Translations under genes and position numbers: made by a program | Assembly (NCBI GenBank): GCA_003137035.1 | Contig: PLEM01000094.1 | Span: 10,838-44,524, forward strand | Length of the DNA stretch: 33,687 nucleotides | Direction of reading: 5' to 3' | Source: Bryobacterales bacterium | GTDB taxonomy: Bacteria; Acidobacteriota; Terriglobia; Bryobacterales; Bryobacteraceae | Shown here: positions 7,326 to 16,016 of the stretch, piece after piece | Layout of the letters: each line of letters starts with the position of its first letter | Numbering within the stretch: position 1 is the first letter of the stretch | The notes under the pieces: generated by a model | Databases searched by the model: none | The model's input: the letters and a program-made list of their open reading frames with translations, nothing else | Told to the model about the DNA's origin: nothing

Positions 7326-9416
7326 TTACTGCTTCTGGCAGTACGGGCAGACCTCGCACAACGCCGATCCTTGCGCCGCGGCCTGCTTCAACATGGCGGC
7401 GGCGGGACTGTAAGTGCCGTGCTTGGGCGGCTGCGGCGTGGGCGGCGGAGCCGCCGACTGAGTCGGAGCGCCCGGGCTCACTTCTTTCGGATCGGTCGGC
7501 GCCGTCGGGCTGCAACCCGAGCCGGAACCGGCCGAGCCGCCGCTGTTGATCATCACCATGTTGCCCTTGATGAACACTCCTGCCGGGTTGATATCTATGA
7601 AGCCGCCCGACCCTTTGATCGTGAGTTGCATCCCTGCCTCGATGACCACTTTCGTCCCCGCCTTGAGATGAATCTCCTGGCCCGCGTCCACGGCATAGTT
7701 CTGGCCCACCTTTTCCTGCAGGTTGCTGCCCACGTTCAGGGAAAGCGTAGAACCGACCTTCTGGTTCAGGTTCTGAGCGACCTGGACGTGCCGATCCTTC
7801 TTCGAGCTTTCGTAATGGTCGCCCTTGATCAGGTGGTGGCTGTCGTTGACGATGGTTTCCTTGCGGTCGTGGTCCACCAGCATGTCGTGGTCGTAGGCCG
7901 CGTGAACGAAAACCTGCTCTTTGCCCTTGGTGTCGTCGAACCGCATTTCGTTGGAATTGCCACCGCCCTTGGAACTGCTGGAGCGCCAGGTGCTCATCAC
8001 CTGCTTGTCGGGCAGCGGATACGGCACCCCTTGCTCGGCATTGTAGACGCCGCCGGTGATCAGGGGCCGGTCGGGGTCGCCTTCCAGGAAGCTCACCACC
8101 ACCTCCTGGCCGATGCGCGGAAGGGTGATGAACCCCCAGCCTTTCCCGGCCCAGGGCCAGGCCACCCGGATCCAGCAGGAGCTCTTCTCGTTGTTCGTGC
8201 CCACGCGGTCCCAGTGGAATTGCACTTTCACGCGCCCGTACTTGTCGCTGTAAATCTCCTCCCCGGATGGCCCTACCACCACCGCCGTCTGTATGCCGTG
8301 AATGAGCGGCTTGGGGGCGACGCACGGGGGCCGGTACGGCGTGGACGCCTTGATGCACGTGAAGGTGTTGCTGTAGGTCGAGTCGCTCACCGAGCCGGCG
8401 CCCGAGTAGAAGCCGCCCTCCTCGGCCTGGTGGGTCAACGAGGTCAGCAGGTAGGTTTCGTTCTGGTCCCGGCGATCATGGCCGTACAGTTCGAACTTGT
8501 ATCCCGAGACGAACGCGCGGACGTCGCTGTGGCCGCTCACCACGGCGTGCTCGGCCTCTTCGTGCTCGATGCGCAGCTTCACCAAGCTGTCGCCCTGACC
8601 CCGTTTCTCGAATTCGCCTGGGTAGTCGTAGATCTCGAAGCGCTGGTTGCCTCCCTGGTTGATCTGGCTCTGCACCTCGGACTGAAGCTTGGTGGCGGGA
8701 GTCTCGAAGTTATAGTCCATGTACGAGAACTTCCCGCTGCGAAGCGAGTTCTCGTAGCGCCATGAGTACACCACATCCTCTTCCCGAAGCGCGCCTTGCC
8801 CGGTAGTGCGCTCGAGCATCGCGCGGGACTGGTCCGGGCAAGGCTGGAGCGCCGATGTTGCGTCGGCGATGATCATGGTGTGCTTGCCGTTCTCGTGCTT
8901 GAAGAAATAGAAAATGCCCTCTTCCTCCATCAGGCGGGAAACGAAGTTGAAGGAGGTTTCACGGTACTGGACGCAGTACTCCCAAGGGTCGTACGTGCCG
9001 CGCAACTGGAGTTCGTAATCCGTGAAGCCCAAGTCCTTGAAGATCTTCTCGACGATATCGGGCACCGTCTGGTTCTGGAAAATGCGGCAATCGGCGGCGC
9101 GAGTGAGGAACCAGAGCCACGGGACGACCTCGGCCTCGTAGCGCGTAAGACGTTCTTCTCCAGGCAGTTGCTGAAAACGGCTCACGTACCCGTTGAAGTA
9201 CCGCGCCTTGCTGGTGTCCGACAGCCGCACCGAGAAGCTCACGTTCTGCCCCACCATGTCGTCGAAGTTGATGGCCGGGTCTTCCGAGAGCATGTCCAGG
9301 TGGAAATGGAAGGGCTGGGAAATCCCTTCGCTGCCCGTGAACTCGCGCAGCAGAAACTTGTCGTCGCCGAGCTTCGTTTGCAGGTTGAGAAAGCGGTTTT
9401 TTTCTGTCCAGGGCAT
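7326..9416 (-). CDS. vgrG: T6SS spike protein VgrG/TssI
   Basis: About 696 aa; gp27/gp5-like features (HFHLDMLSEDPAINFDDMVGQNVSFSVRL, GRVKVQFHWDR, SCWIRVAWPWAGKGWGFITLPRIGQEVVVSFLEGDPDRPLITGGVYN). ATG at 9416; the ORF track extends to a TTG at 9428. Confidence 0.95.
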   Translation of the reverse strand: MPWTEKNRFLNLQTKLGDDKFLLREFTGSEGISQPFHFHLDMLSEDPAINFDDMVGQNVSFSVRLSDTSKARYFNGYVSRFQQLPGEERLTRYEAEVVPWLWFLTRAADCRIFQNQTVPDIVEKIFKDLGFTDYELQLRGTYDPWEYCVQYRETSFNFVSRLMEEEGIFYFFKHENGKHTMIIADATSALQPCPDQSRAMLERTTGQGALREEDVVYSWRYENSLRSGKFSYMDYNFETPATKLQSEVQSQINQGGNQRFEIYDYPGEFEKRGQGDSLVKLRIEHEEAEHAVVSGHSDVRAFVSGYKFELYGHDRRDQNETYLLTSLTHQAEEGGFYSGAGSVSDSTYSNTFTCIKASTPYRPPCVAPKPLIHGIQTAVVVGPSGEEIYSDKYGRVKVQFHWDRVGTNNEKSSCWIRVAWPWAGKGWGFITLPRIGQEVVVSFLEGDPDRPLITGGVYNAEQGVPYPLPDKQVMSTWRSSSSKGGGNSNEMRFDDTKGKEQVFVHAAYDHDMLVDHDRKETIVNDSHHLIKGDHYESSKKDRHVQVAQNLNQKVGSTLSLNVGSNLQEKVGQNYAVDAGQEIHLKAGTKVVIEAGMQLTIKGSGGFIDINPAGVFIKGNMVMINSGGSAGSGSGCSPTAPTDPKEVSPGAPTQSAAPPPTPQPPKHGTYSPAAAMLKQAAAQGSALCEVCPYCQKQ

Positions 9417-9420
9417 ATCG

Positions 9421-9903
9421 CTATCCAATGACCACCGTAGGGCAGCCCATCGAGATGGGGTTGGGCGGGCCCAGCGGTTCGATCACCTTGTCCCCCTGCC
9501 GCGCAGCGGGCAGGTTGTCGATCACGACGGTGGTGGAGGCTTGGAGCACCACCCCAGGACCGTGGGGCGGCACGGGCGAGGGCGTGACGCAGGCATGAAT
9601 GTCCGCGCCCGAGCCCGTCATCATGCTCGACATGGAGGCCAAAAGGCTGGCCTTGGTGGCCTGCTCGGCGGCGTAGGCGACCGGAATGGCCGGCCCGACC
9701 GCCGCCTTGGTGGCCGATTCCGCCGCTTGGACGGCGATGTCCGCGGCTTGCTTAGCGGCCGCTATCGCGGCCGCCGCCGCCGCCGGGACCGCCCGCCAGG
9801 CAGGCAGCATCCCGATCATACAGGTCAGGCTGCCGGGCCCCGGCGTCAGCACCGGCGGCAGCGGATGCGAAACCGGATCGGTTACTCTTGCGGCAGGGGG
9901 CAT
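9421..9903 (-). CDS. PAAR-type spike tip protein with Ala-rich insertion
   Basis: 160 aa; MPPAARVTDPVSHPLPPVLTPGPGSLTCMIG...DIHACVTPSPVPPHGPGVVLQASTTVVIDNLPAARQGDKVIEPLGPPNPISMGCPTVVIG; between clpV and vgrG. Confidence 0.85.
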   Translation of the reverse strand: MPPAARVTDPVSHPLPPVLTPGPGSLTCMIGMLPAWRAVPAAAAAAIAAAKQAADIAVQAAESATKAAVGPAIPVAYAAEQATKASLLASMSSMMTGSGADIHACVTPSPVPPHGPGVVLQASTTVVIDNLPAARQGDKVIEPLGPPNPISMGCPTVVIG

Positions 9904-12587
9904 ACGGTCTCGTAAACGAAGGTTCCCTCGGGGCCCACGCTGACCTTGATTCCGGTCACCTTCTGCCCCTCGGCCATCCAGCCCAGCAACTGCCGCGATA
10001 TCTCCGGCAGCAGCGTGTTGGTGAGGATGTTATCCACGTTTCGCGCGCCGCTCTCGACTTCCGTGCAGCGGCTCGCCACCTCGTTGATCATGTCGTCGCC
10101 GTACACCAGCTCGATCTTGTGGTTCTCCATCAGGCGCTTGCGGATCTTGCCCAACTTGAGCACCACGATCTTCTTCAGGTTCTCATCCCGGATCGGATAG
10201 TAAGGGATGATCACCATGCGGCCCAGAAACGCCGGCTTGAAGATCTTGTTCAACTCGGGCTTGAGCGCCTTGACCAGCGCCTCCGGTCCCGGCATGGTGT
10301 CCGGGTCGGCGCACAGCTTCATGAAGGTATCGGTGGCGGCGTTGGTGGTCAGGATGATGATGTTGTTCTTGAAGTCGATTTCCCGGCCCTCGCCGTCTTC
10401 CATGTTGCCTTTGTCGAAGACCTGGTAGAAGAGTTCGAGCACGTCCGGGTGGGCCTTCTCGACCTCGTCGAGCAGCACCACCGAGTAGGGCCGCCGCCGC
10501 ACCGCTTCGGTCAACACGCCGCCCTCGCCGTAACCGACGTATCCGGGAGGCGAGCCCTTCAGGGTGGAAACGGTGTGCGCTTCCTGGAACTCCGACATGT
10601 TGATGGTGATCATGTTGCGCTCGCCGCCGTAAAGCTGGTCGGAGAGCGTCAGCGCGGTTTCGGTCTTGCCCACGCCGCTGGGCCCCACCAGCATGAAGAC
10701 GCCAACCGGCTTGTTGGGATCGTCCAGGGTCGCGCGGGAGGTCTGGATGCGCTGGCTGATCAGTTCCAGCGCATGGTCCTGTCCGATCACGCGCTTGTTC
10801 AGGATCTTGTTGAGTTCGAGAACCGACTTGATCTCGTCCTTTACCATCTTGCCGACGGGAATGCCGGTCCAGCCCGAGATCACCTCGCCAACGACGTTGT
10901 CGTCCACGCAGACCCCGATTAGCGGGTTATCGCCCTGCAAGAGGGTCAGTTCGAGGTTCAGCTTCTCCAGCTCGGCGCGCGGGCTGAGCGCCTCGGCAGC
11001 GGGCGCCGGCGCCGCGGCCGCCTCGGCGCCGGGGGCTGGTGGAGGGGCCGGAGCCGCGCCGGTCTCGATCTGGGTGCGCAACTCGCGGATGCGGGCCACC
11101 AAAGCGCTCTCCTTGTCGAAGCGGGCTTGCAGTTCGGCCAGGTGCGCCTCGATTTTGGTTTTGCGCGTGGCGATCTGCGCCAGCCGCTCGGCGTGGTCCG
11201 CGCCGAGTTTCGCCTCGCCGGTAAGAATCCTCTCCTGCACGTTCAAGTCGTCCAGTTCCCGGCTGGCGTCCTCGATCACCGGCGGGACCGCGGCCTGCCC
11301 CAAGGCCATCCGCGCGCAGGCGGTATCGAGCACGCTGACCGCCTTGTCCGGAAGCTGCCGCCCGGCCAAATACCGATGGGAGAGCTTCACCGCCGCATTC
11401 ACCGCGTCGTCGAGAATGCGCACCTTGTGGTGTTTCTCGAGCGCCGGCACCGTGCCGCGCAACATCACGCTGCACACCGCCTCGCTCGGCTCGTCCACCT
11501 TCACCACCTGGAACCGCCGCGCCAGCGCCGCGTCCTTCTCGAAGTATTTCTTGTACTCGGACCACGTGGTTGCCGCGATGGTGCGGAGCTCGCCGCGAGC
11601 CAGCGCCGGCTTGAGAAGCTGCCCGGCGTCGTTCTGGCCCGCCTGGCCACCCGCGCCGATCATGGTGTGGGCCTCGTCGATGAACAGGATGATGGGCGTG
11701 GGCGATGCTTTCACTTCCTCGATGAGGCCCTTGAGCCGGTTCTCGAACTCGCCCTTCACGCCCGCGCCGGCCTGCAACAGCGCCAGATCCAGCGTGCGGA
11801 CCAGAACGCCCTTCAGCGGCGGCGGCACGTCGCCCTTGGCCACTCTCTGGGCAAACCCCTCGACCACGGCGCTCTTGCCTACGCCCGCTTCTCCGGTCAG
11901 GATGGGGTTGTTCTGGCGGCGGCGCATCAGGATGTCGATCATCTGCCGGATCTCGTGATCGCGTCCCAACACCGGGTCGAGCTTCCCGGTTTTCGCCTTC
12001 TCGGTCAAGTCGATGGTGTACTGATCCAGGTTGGGGGTCTTGCCGCCAGCCTTGCGCGCTCCGCCGGCCGCAGGCGCGGCGGCTTCTTCGGCAGTCGCCG
12101 TGAGGGCGTCCTCCTGCGAGCCGGCCACGATGGCCAGGAAGTCCTTCTTCAACGCGTCGGCCTGGATCTTCGAAAACTCCTTGGGACTAATTTCGCGCAT
12201 CAGCCGGGCCAGGTCTTCGTGGGTAGCCAGGGCCAGCACGGTGAAACCCGTGCGCACCTGTCCGGCTCCGTAATCGATCGAGCCGATGGCCCAGGCTTCC
12301 TTCATGGCGTTCATCAGCGTCGGACTGAAGGCCGGGGTGCGCGCGTTGCCGCGTTTGAGCTTGTCGATGCTGCGCGTGACTTCGGCGGCCAGCCGCGAGG
12401 GGTCCACCCCGAAATGCCGGATGATCTTCGCCAGATCGCCGTCGGTCTGGTCCAGCAGCTTCATGAGGTAGTGTTCCACCTCGATGTCATAGTTGGTCCG
12501 CGACACGCAGAGCCCGGCTGCGGCTTCCAGCGCGTTGCGGGTGGGGTCGTTGAGTTTACCGATCAGTGACTTGAGATTAACGCTCAT
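9882..12587 (-). CDS. clpV: T6SS ATPase TssH/ClpV
   Basis: Two AAA+ modules (LTGEAGVGKSAVVEGFAQRV; LVGPSGVGKTETALTLSDQLYGGERNMITINMSEFQEAHTVSTLKGSPPGYVGYGEGGVLTEAVRR). Start MSVNLKSLIGKLNDPTRNALEAAAGLC at 12587, preferred to the track start at 12608. Confidence 0.95.
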   Translation of the reverse strand: MSVNLKSLIGKLNDPTRNALEAAAGLCVSRTNYDIEVEHYLMKLLDQTDGDLAKIIRHFGVDPSRLAAEVTRSIDKLKRGNARTPAFSPTLMNAMKEAWAIGSIDYGAGQVRTGFTVLALATHEDLARLMREISPKEFSKIQADALKKDFLAIVAGSQEDALTATAEEAAAPAAGGARKAGGKTPNLDQYTIDLTEKAKTGKLDPVLGRDHEIRQMIDILMRRRQNNPILTGEAGVGKSAVVEGFAQRVAKGDVPPPLKGVLVRTLDLALLQAGAGVKGEFENRLKGLIEEVKASPTPIILFIDEAHTMIGAGGQAGQNDAGQLLKPALARGELRTIAATTWSEYKKYFEKDAALARRFQVVKVDEPSEAVCSVMLRGTVPALEKHHKVRILDDAVNAAVKLSHRYLAGRQLPDKAVSVLDTACARMALGQAAVPPVIEDASRELDDLNVQERILTGEAKLGADHAERLAQIATRKTKIEAHLAELQARFDKESALVARIRELRTQIETGAAPAPPPAPGAEAAAAPAPAAEALSPRAELEKLNLELTLLQGDNPLIGVCVDDNVVGEVISGWTGIPVGKMVKDEIKSVLELNKILNKRVIGQDHALELISQRIQTSRATLDDPNKPVGVFMLVGPSGVGKTETALTLSDQLYGGERNMITINMSEFQEAHTVSTLKGSPPGYVGYGEGGVLTEAVRRRPYSVVLLDEVEKAHPDVLELFYQVFDKGNMEDGEGREIDFKNNIIILTTNAATDTFMKLCADPDTMPGPEALVKALKPELNKIFKPAFLGRMVIIPYYPIRDENLKKIVVLKLGKIRKRLMENHKIELVYGDDMINEVASRCTEVESGARNVDNILTNTLLPEISRQLLGWMAEGQKVTGIKVSVGPEGTFVYETVCPLPQE

Positions 12588-12684
12588 AGAAGACCTTTCC
12601 CTAAACACAAGTACGAAGTGCGATGCTGGGCCTCAACCACGGCCGCAAGCGCGCCTCCGTTCCTCGCTATGTCCCATTGGTGAA

Positions 12685-13719
12685 TCATAACTCCAGTACG
12701 GCATCGCCGGGGTCGCGCCCCATGGGGGCCGACTTGGCCCAACTGACCCAGCCCAGGAGCGGGGCCTCGGAATCTTCCCGGCCCAATTCGCAGGCCGGAA
12801 CCTCGTCGCGTTTCAAGACCAGTTGCACTTCGAAGTCCAACTGGTCCCCCGAGTAAAACCTGGTCAGACCGCGGAGCGGCTCACAGGCCGTCCCATTCGG
12901 CAGGAAATCCAGATATCGATCCAGGGTAAGCGGGCCCATCACGATGCGCACCCGCGTCTGCTCGTCCCAGATCTCGTCCCCTACCACCGCGCCCACCGCG
13001 ACCCGCTCGGAATCGCTGGGCGGCCGATCGAGGCAGCACTGCATCTCCGGCGTGAGCCGGTACCAGGCGCCCGCGAACTGCTCGATGGTCACCGGGACGT
13101 CGAAATAGTCCTCCAGCAACTGGCGCAACGACACCGCCGAGCGCGGCTGCTGCGACAGCAGCCCGGCGTAGTACACCAGGGAGAGGTCGGCGACCTTCTG
13201 GCGGTTCTGGAGGCCGTCGGTTCCCAGGCCGATGAAATCCAGCAGGTGGTGCGAGAACCGGTCGGGTCCGCCGCGCTCGTACTCCACCGAGAACCGGTAT
13301 TTCTCCCAAGCCTGGTAGAACAGCGAGATGAGGCGGTGGTTGAAAATGTCCAGAAAATCGCGGAGGGCCGTGTCCCGCAAGCGGATGCGCTCGCTCACCA
13401 GTTGCGTGTAGTAGAGCGGCAGTGCGCCCAGCGGGCCGGTCAGGCCCATGAAGTTCACCCGCATCAGCGGGGGCCCCTCCTCGCGCCAGGTGAGCGATAG
13501 AATCTCGCTGGCGGGGAAGATGAGGGTGTTGTTCACGCCGAAGCGCGCCACTTCGTCCCGCGGATTGCCGAACAGGCCCACCGGCGTGCGATCGCGCGTG
13601 ATCCGCTCGATCAGCCGCACCGCCTGGAAGAACTCGAAGCAGTACGGCTCGTCGGTGAGCTGCTGTTCCAGCGCCCGCTGGGCTAAAGCAAGATCGCTTC
13701 GCCCGCTCTCGGCGGCCAT
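12685..13719 (-). CDS. tssG: T6SS baseplate protein TssG
   Basis: 344 aa; FEFFQAVRLIER, LTWREEGPPLMRVNFMGLTGPLGALPLYYTQLV typical of TssG; overlaps tssF by 37 nt. Confidence 0.93.
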   Translation of the reverse strand: MAAESGRSDLALAQRALEQQLTDEPYCFEFFQAVRLIERITRDRTPVGLFGNPRDEVARFGVNNTLIFPASEILSLTWREEGPPLMRVNFMGLTGPLGALPLYYTQLVSERIRLRDTALRDFLDIFNHRLISLFYQAWEKYRFSVEYERGGPDRFSHHLLDFIGLGTDGLQNRQKVADLSLVYYAGLLSQQPRSAVSLRQLLEDYFDVPVTIEQFAGAWYRLTPEMQCCLDRPPSDSERVAVGAVVGDEIWDEQTRVRIVMGPLTLDRYLDFLPNGTACEPLRGLTRFYSGDQLDFEVQLVLKRDEVPACELGREDSEAPLLGWVSWAKSAPMGRDPGDAVLEL

Positions 13720-15518
13720 TTCCTCAAAACCTCTTTCCGCTGCGCCGTCCTGGCAACCAGCTGGCTGAAACTGTTCATGGAAACGTACAGCCCGAGGAAG
13801 TGTTCGAGGACGCTGGCGAACAGGTAGACCCCGCCACCCACGAACTGCTCCTCGTCGATCAGCATGTCGACCTCGGTGCCCCGGATGAACGCAATCCCGT
13901 TCTCCGAAATCACGCGCGCGAAGTGTTTGCGGCTGTTCAGTTCCGAGATCCCCTGGATCTGCTTTTCAAAATAAGTGGAATCGGTGAAATTGTAGAGCCG
14001 CAGGATTTCCTGCAAGGCGTGCTTGCCATCGCTCACCAGCGAGAGATAGTTGAGCGAGAGCTGCGAGATGAGCCGCCACAGCGCGCCCTTGCCCACCGGA
14101 GCGCGCAGCGTGGGCGTGGGTTTCTTCAGGGTAAGGACGCGCTTGATGGAGGGCATGCCCTCGAGTTCGAAGTCCCCGGTCTCACTTCCAAAGGGCAGGC
14201 GGGCGGGCAGGTCGCGGCTGGTGCAGAGGCAGCGCACGGTGAGGGTCTCGACGTTGGCGTGGGCAGGCCGCCCGCTCAGGTCCACCAGCGCGAGAGACAC
14301 CTCCGTGCCTTCGTCTCCGCGTCGCGCCGATGGCCGCCGCATGGCGTGCCAGAAAGTCTGCTTCTTATCGCGCAGCGTGGCGTGGCGGTAACTGTAGAAC
14401 GGCTCGAAATCCGTAATCTGCTGGGTCTGCGGATTGGCGCTCACCACGCTCTCGATCGAGAAGATCTCGTAGGCGTGACGCCGCCGCACGTCCGGCACCA
14501 CCGGATATTCGTGCCGCAACTGATCGATCATGATCGGCTCGGCGGTATGGTTGAACAGGTTGATGATGGGGGTGCAGTCGGGCCGCAGGGTCTTGGCCGA
14601 AATCCCGCCTTCGAGCATCTGTTGCCGGTCCGCGCGTTCGAAGCCCGAAATCAGGAACACGATCTCGACGCGGTCCTGGAACCCGGCCGTGGCCAGCGGT
14701 TCCAGGCCGCCCAGCTCGAGGAAAAAGAACTTCTCGGGAAACGCGAAATACTCCTGCAGCAGCCGGTAGCCCACGAAGGAGCGCCGCGAGTACGGCAGCA
14801 TGGACTCTTCCTCGGAGAACCCGCAGGGGCGGATGCCCGAGGGCGGCAACTGCACCGTGCGCTGGGGGCGGGAAGGGTCCCGGACCAGAATCTGGACGCA
14901 GTTGTTCGAGAGCAGCTCGTAGAGGGCGTGCACCAGGTTGGCTTCGCCGTTCAGGTAGAAGCGTAGGGCCTTCATCGCCAGCTTGTCGAAGGAGACATCC
15001 GGCAGGCAGCGCAACTCCACCCGTAACGCGGCCACGGCGTCGGCTGCCTTGATGGCGGGCTGCAAGCGGTCCGGGGTTCTCCACTGCGCCTCCACCACTC
15101 GAACCGGCCAGAGCGTGGTTTCGTAGCAGGTGCGGAAGCGGCACGGCACGCCGTCCACCGGCCGCGAGTACAAAAGCGAGCCGCGCGGGACCTTGAAGCC
15201 GGTGGTGAGCTTTCCCTGCTCCGGATCCAGATGGAACTCCACGATCGACATCGGCGGTATGGGCCGGATGTAGTGGGGATAGAGAATGCCCAGCAGCGAC
15301 TCGGTGATCTCGGGAAACTCGTCGTCGATCTTCAGGTGAACGCGGCCGGCCAGGAAGGCGAAGGCCTCGATCATGCGCTCGACGTGGGGGTCCTCGCAGC
15401 GGTCCGCCTCCAGCAACAGGCGCGAGGCGATCTTCGGGTACTTCTCGGCGAACTCCGCCCCCATCTGCCGCAGGAACGTCAGTTCGCGTTCGTAGTAGTC
15501 CAGAAGTTCGTCGCGCAA
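13683..15518 (-). CDS. tssF: T6SS baseplate protein TssF
   Basis: 611 aa; LLDYYERELTFLRQMGAEFAEKYPKIASRLLLEADRCEDPHVERMIEAFAFLAGRVHLKIDDEFPEITESLLGILYPHYIRPIPPMSI is a canonical TssF N-terminus. Confidence 0.96.
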   Translation of the reverse strand: MRDELLDYYERELTFLRQMGAEFAEKYPKIASRLLLEADRCEDPHVERMIEAFAFLAGRVHLKIDDEFPEITESLLGILYPHYIRPIPPMSIVEFHLDPEQGKLTTGFKVPRGSLLYSRPVDGVPCRFRTCYETTLWPVRVVEAQWRTPDRLQPAIKAADAVAALRVELRCLPDVSFDKLAMKALRFYLNGEANLVHALYELLSNNCVQILVRDPSRPQRTVQLPPSGIRPCGFSEEESMLPYSRRSFVGYRLLQEYFAFPEKFFFLELGGLEPLATAGFQDRVEIVFLISGFERADRQQMLEGGISAKTLRPDCTPIINLFNHTAEPIMIDQLRHEYPVVPDVRRRHAYEIFSIESVVSANPQTQQITDFEPFYSYRHATLRDKKQTFWHAMRRPSARRGDEGTEVSLALVDLSGRPAHANVETLTVRCLCTSRDLPARLPFGSETGDFELEGMPSIKRVLTLKKPTPTLRAPVGKGALWRLISQLSLNYLSLVSDGKHALQEILRLYNFTDSTYFEKQIQGISELNSRKHFARVISENGIAFIRGTEVDMLIDEEQFVGGGVYLFASVLEHFLGLYVSMNSFSQLVARTAQRKEVLRKWPPRAGEAILL

Positions 15519-15527
15519 AGGTTGCCT

Positions 15528-16013
15528 TTAGTCTCCCTTCACTTCGTACTCGCCCTTGGTCAGCTCCAGCACCGTGTCGAAGGAAACCCGCTCCGGGGCG
15601 GGATCCACTTTGAGCAGGCCCTGGATCTGAAAGCGCAGGATGCGCGCACTGCCGGCCAGCGGCTCCAGCGACACCCGCATTCCCATGATGCGGGGTTCAA
15701 AATTGGTCACCGCCGTCTCCAGCATCCACAGCATGCGGTTCTGGTCCTGAATCGAGTGCACTCCCAGCGAGGTGGTATCGGGCAGGCCATAGTTGAACAG
15801 CGAGCGGCTCAGCTCCGAGGGCCCGTCGGGAACTGCGTCCGGCCTGCGGCGCGTGTTCAGCAGCCATTCCAGGTCGCGGCGCAAGGAATTCTTCAGTTGC
15901 CGCAGCGTATTCGCGCGGCTCACCGAGGGATCGGTGCGGGCGTTCGGATCCAGGTCGATCAGCCGGTCCAGAACGGAGAGCGTGACATTGGGCTCCGGCT
16001 CGTAGCGCGCCAT
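15528..16013 (-). CDS. tssE: T6SS baseplate protein TssE (gp25-like)
   Basis: 161 aa; SVLDRLIDLDP...SLRRDLEWLLNTRR...LSRSLFNYGLPDTTSLGVHS...IQGLLKVDPAPERVSFDTVLEL. Confidence 0.93.
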   Translation of the reverse strand: MARYEPEPNVTLSVLDRLIDLDPNARTDPSVSRANTLRQLKNSLRRDLEWLLNTRRRPDAVPDGPSELSRSLFNYGLPDTTSLGVHSIQDQNRMLWMLETAVTNFEPRIMGMRVSLEPLAGSARILRFQIQGLLKVDPAPERVSFDTVLELTKGEYEVKGD

Positions 16014-16016
16014 AGG

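Noticed and set aside
10666-12569. Long + strand ORFs (430 and 480 aa) over clpV
   Set aside because: Antisense frames of a conserved AAA+ gene; compositional artefacts.
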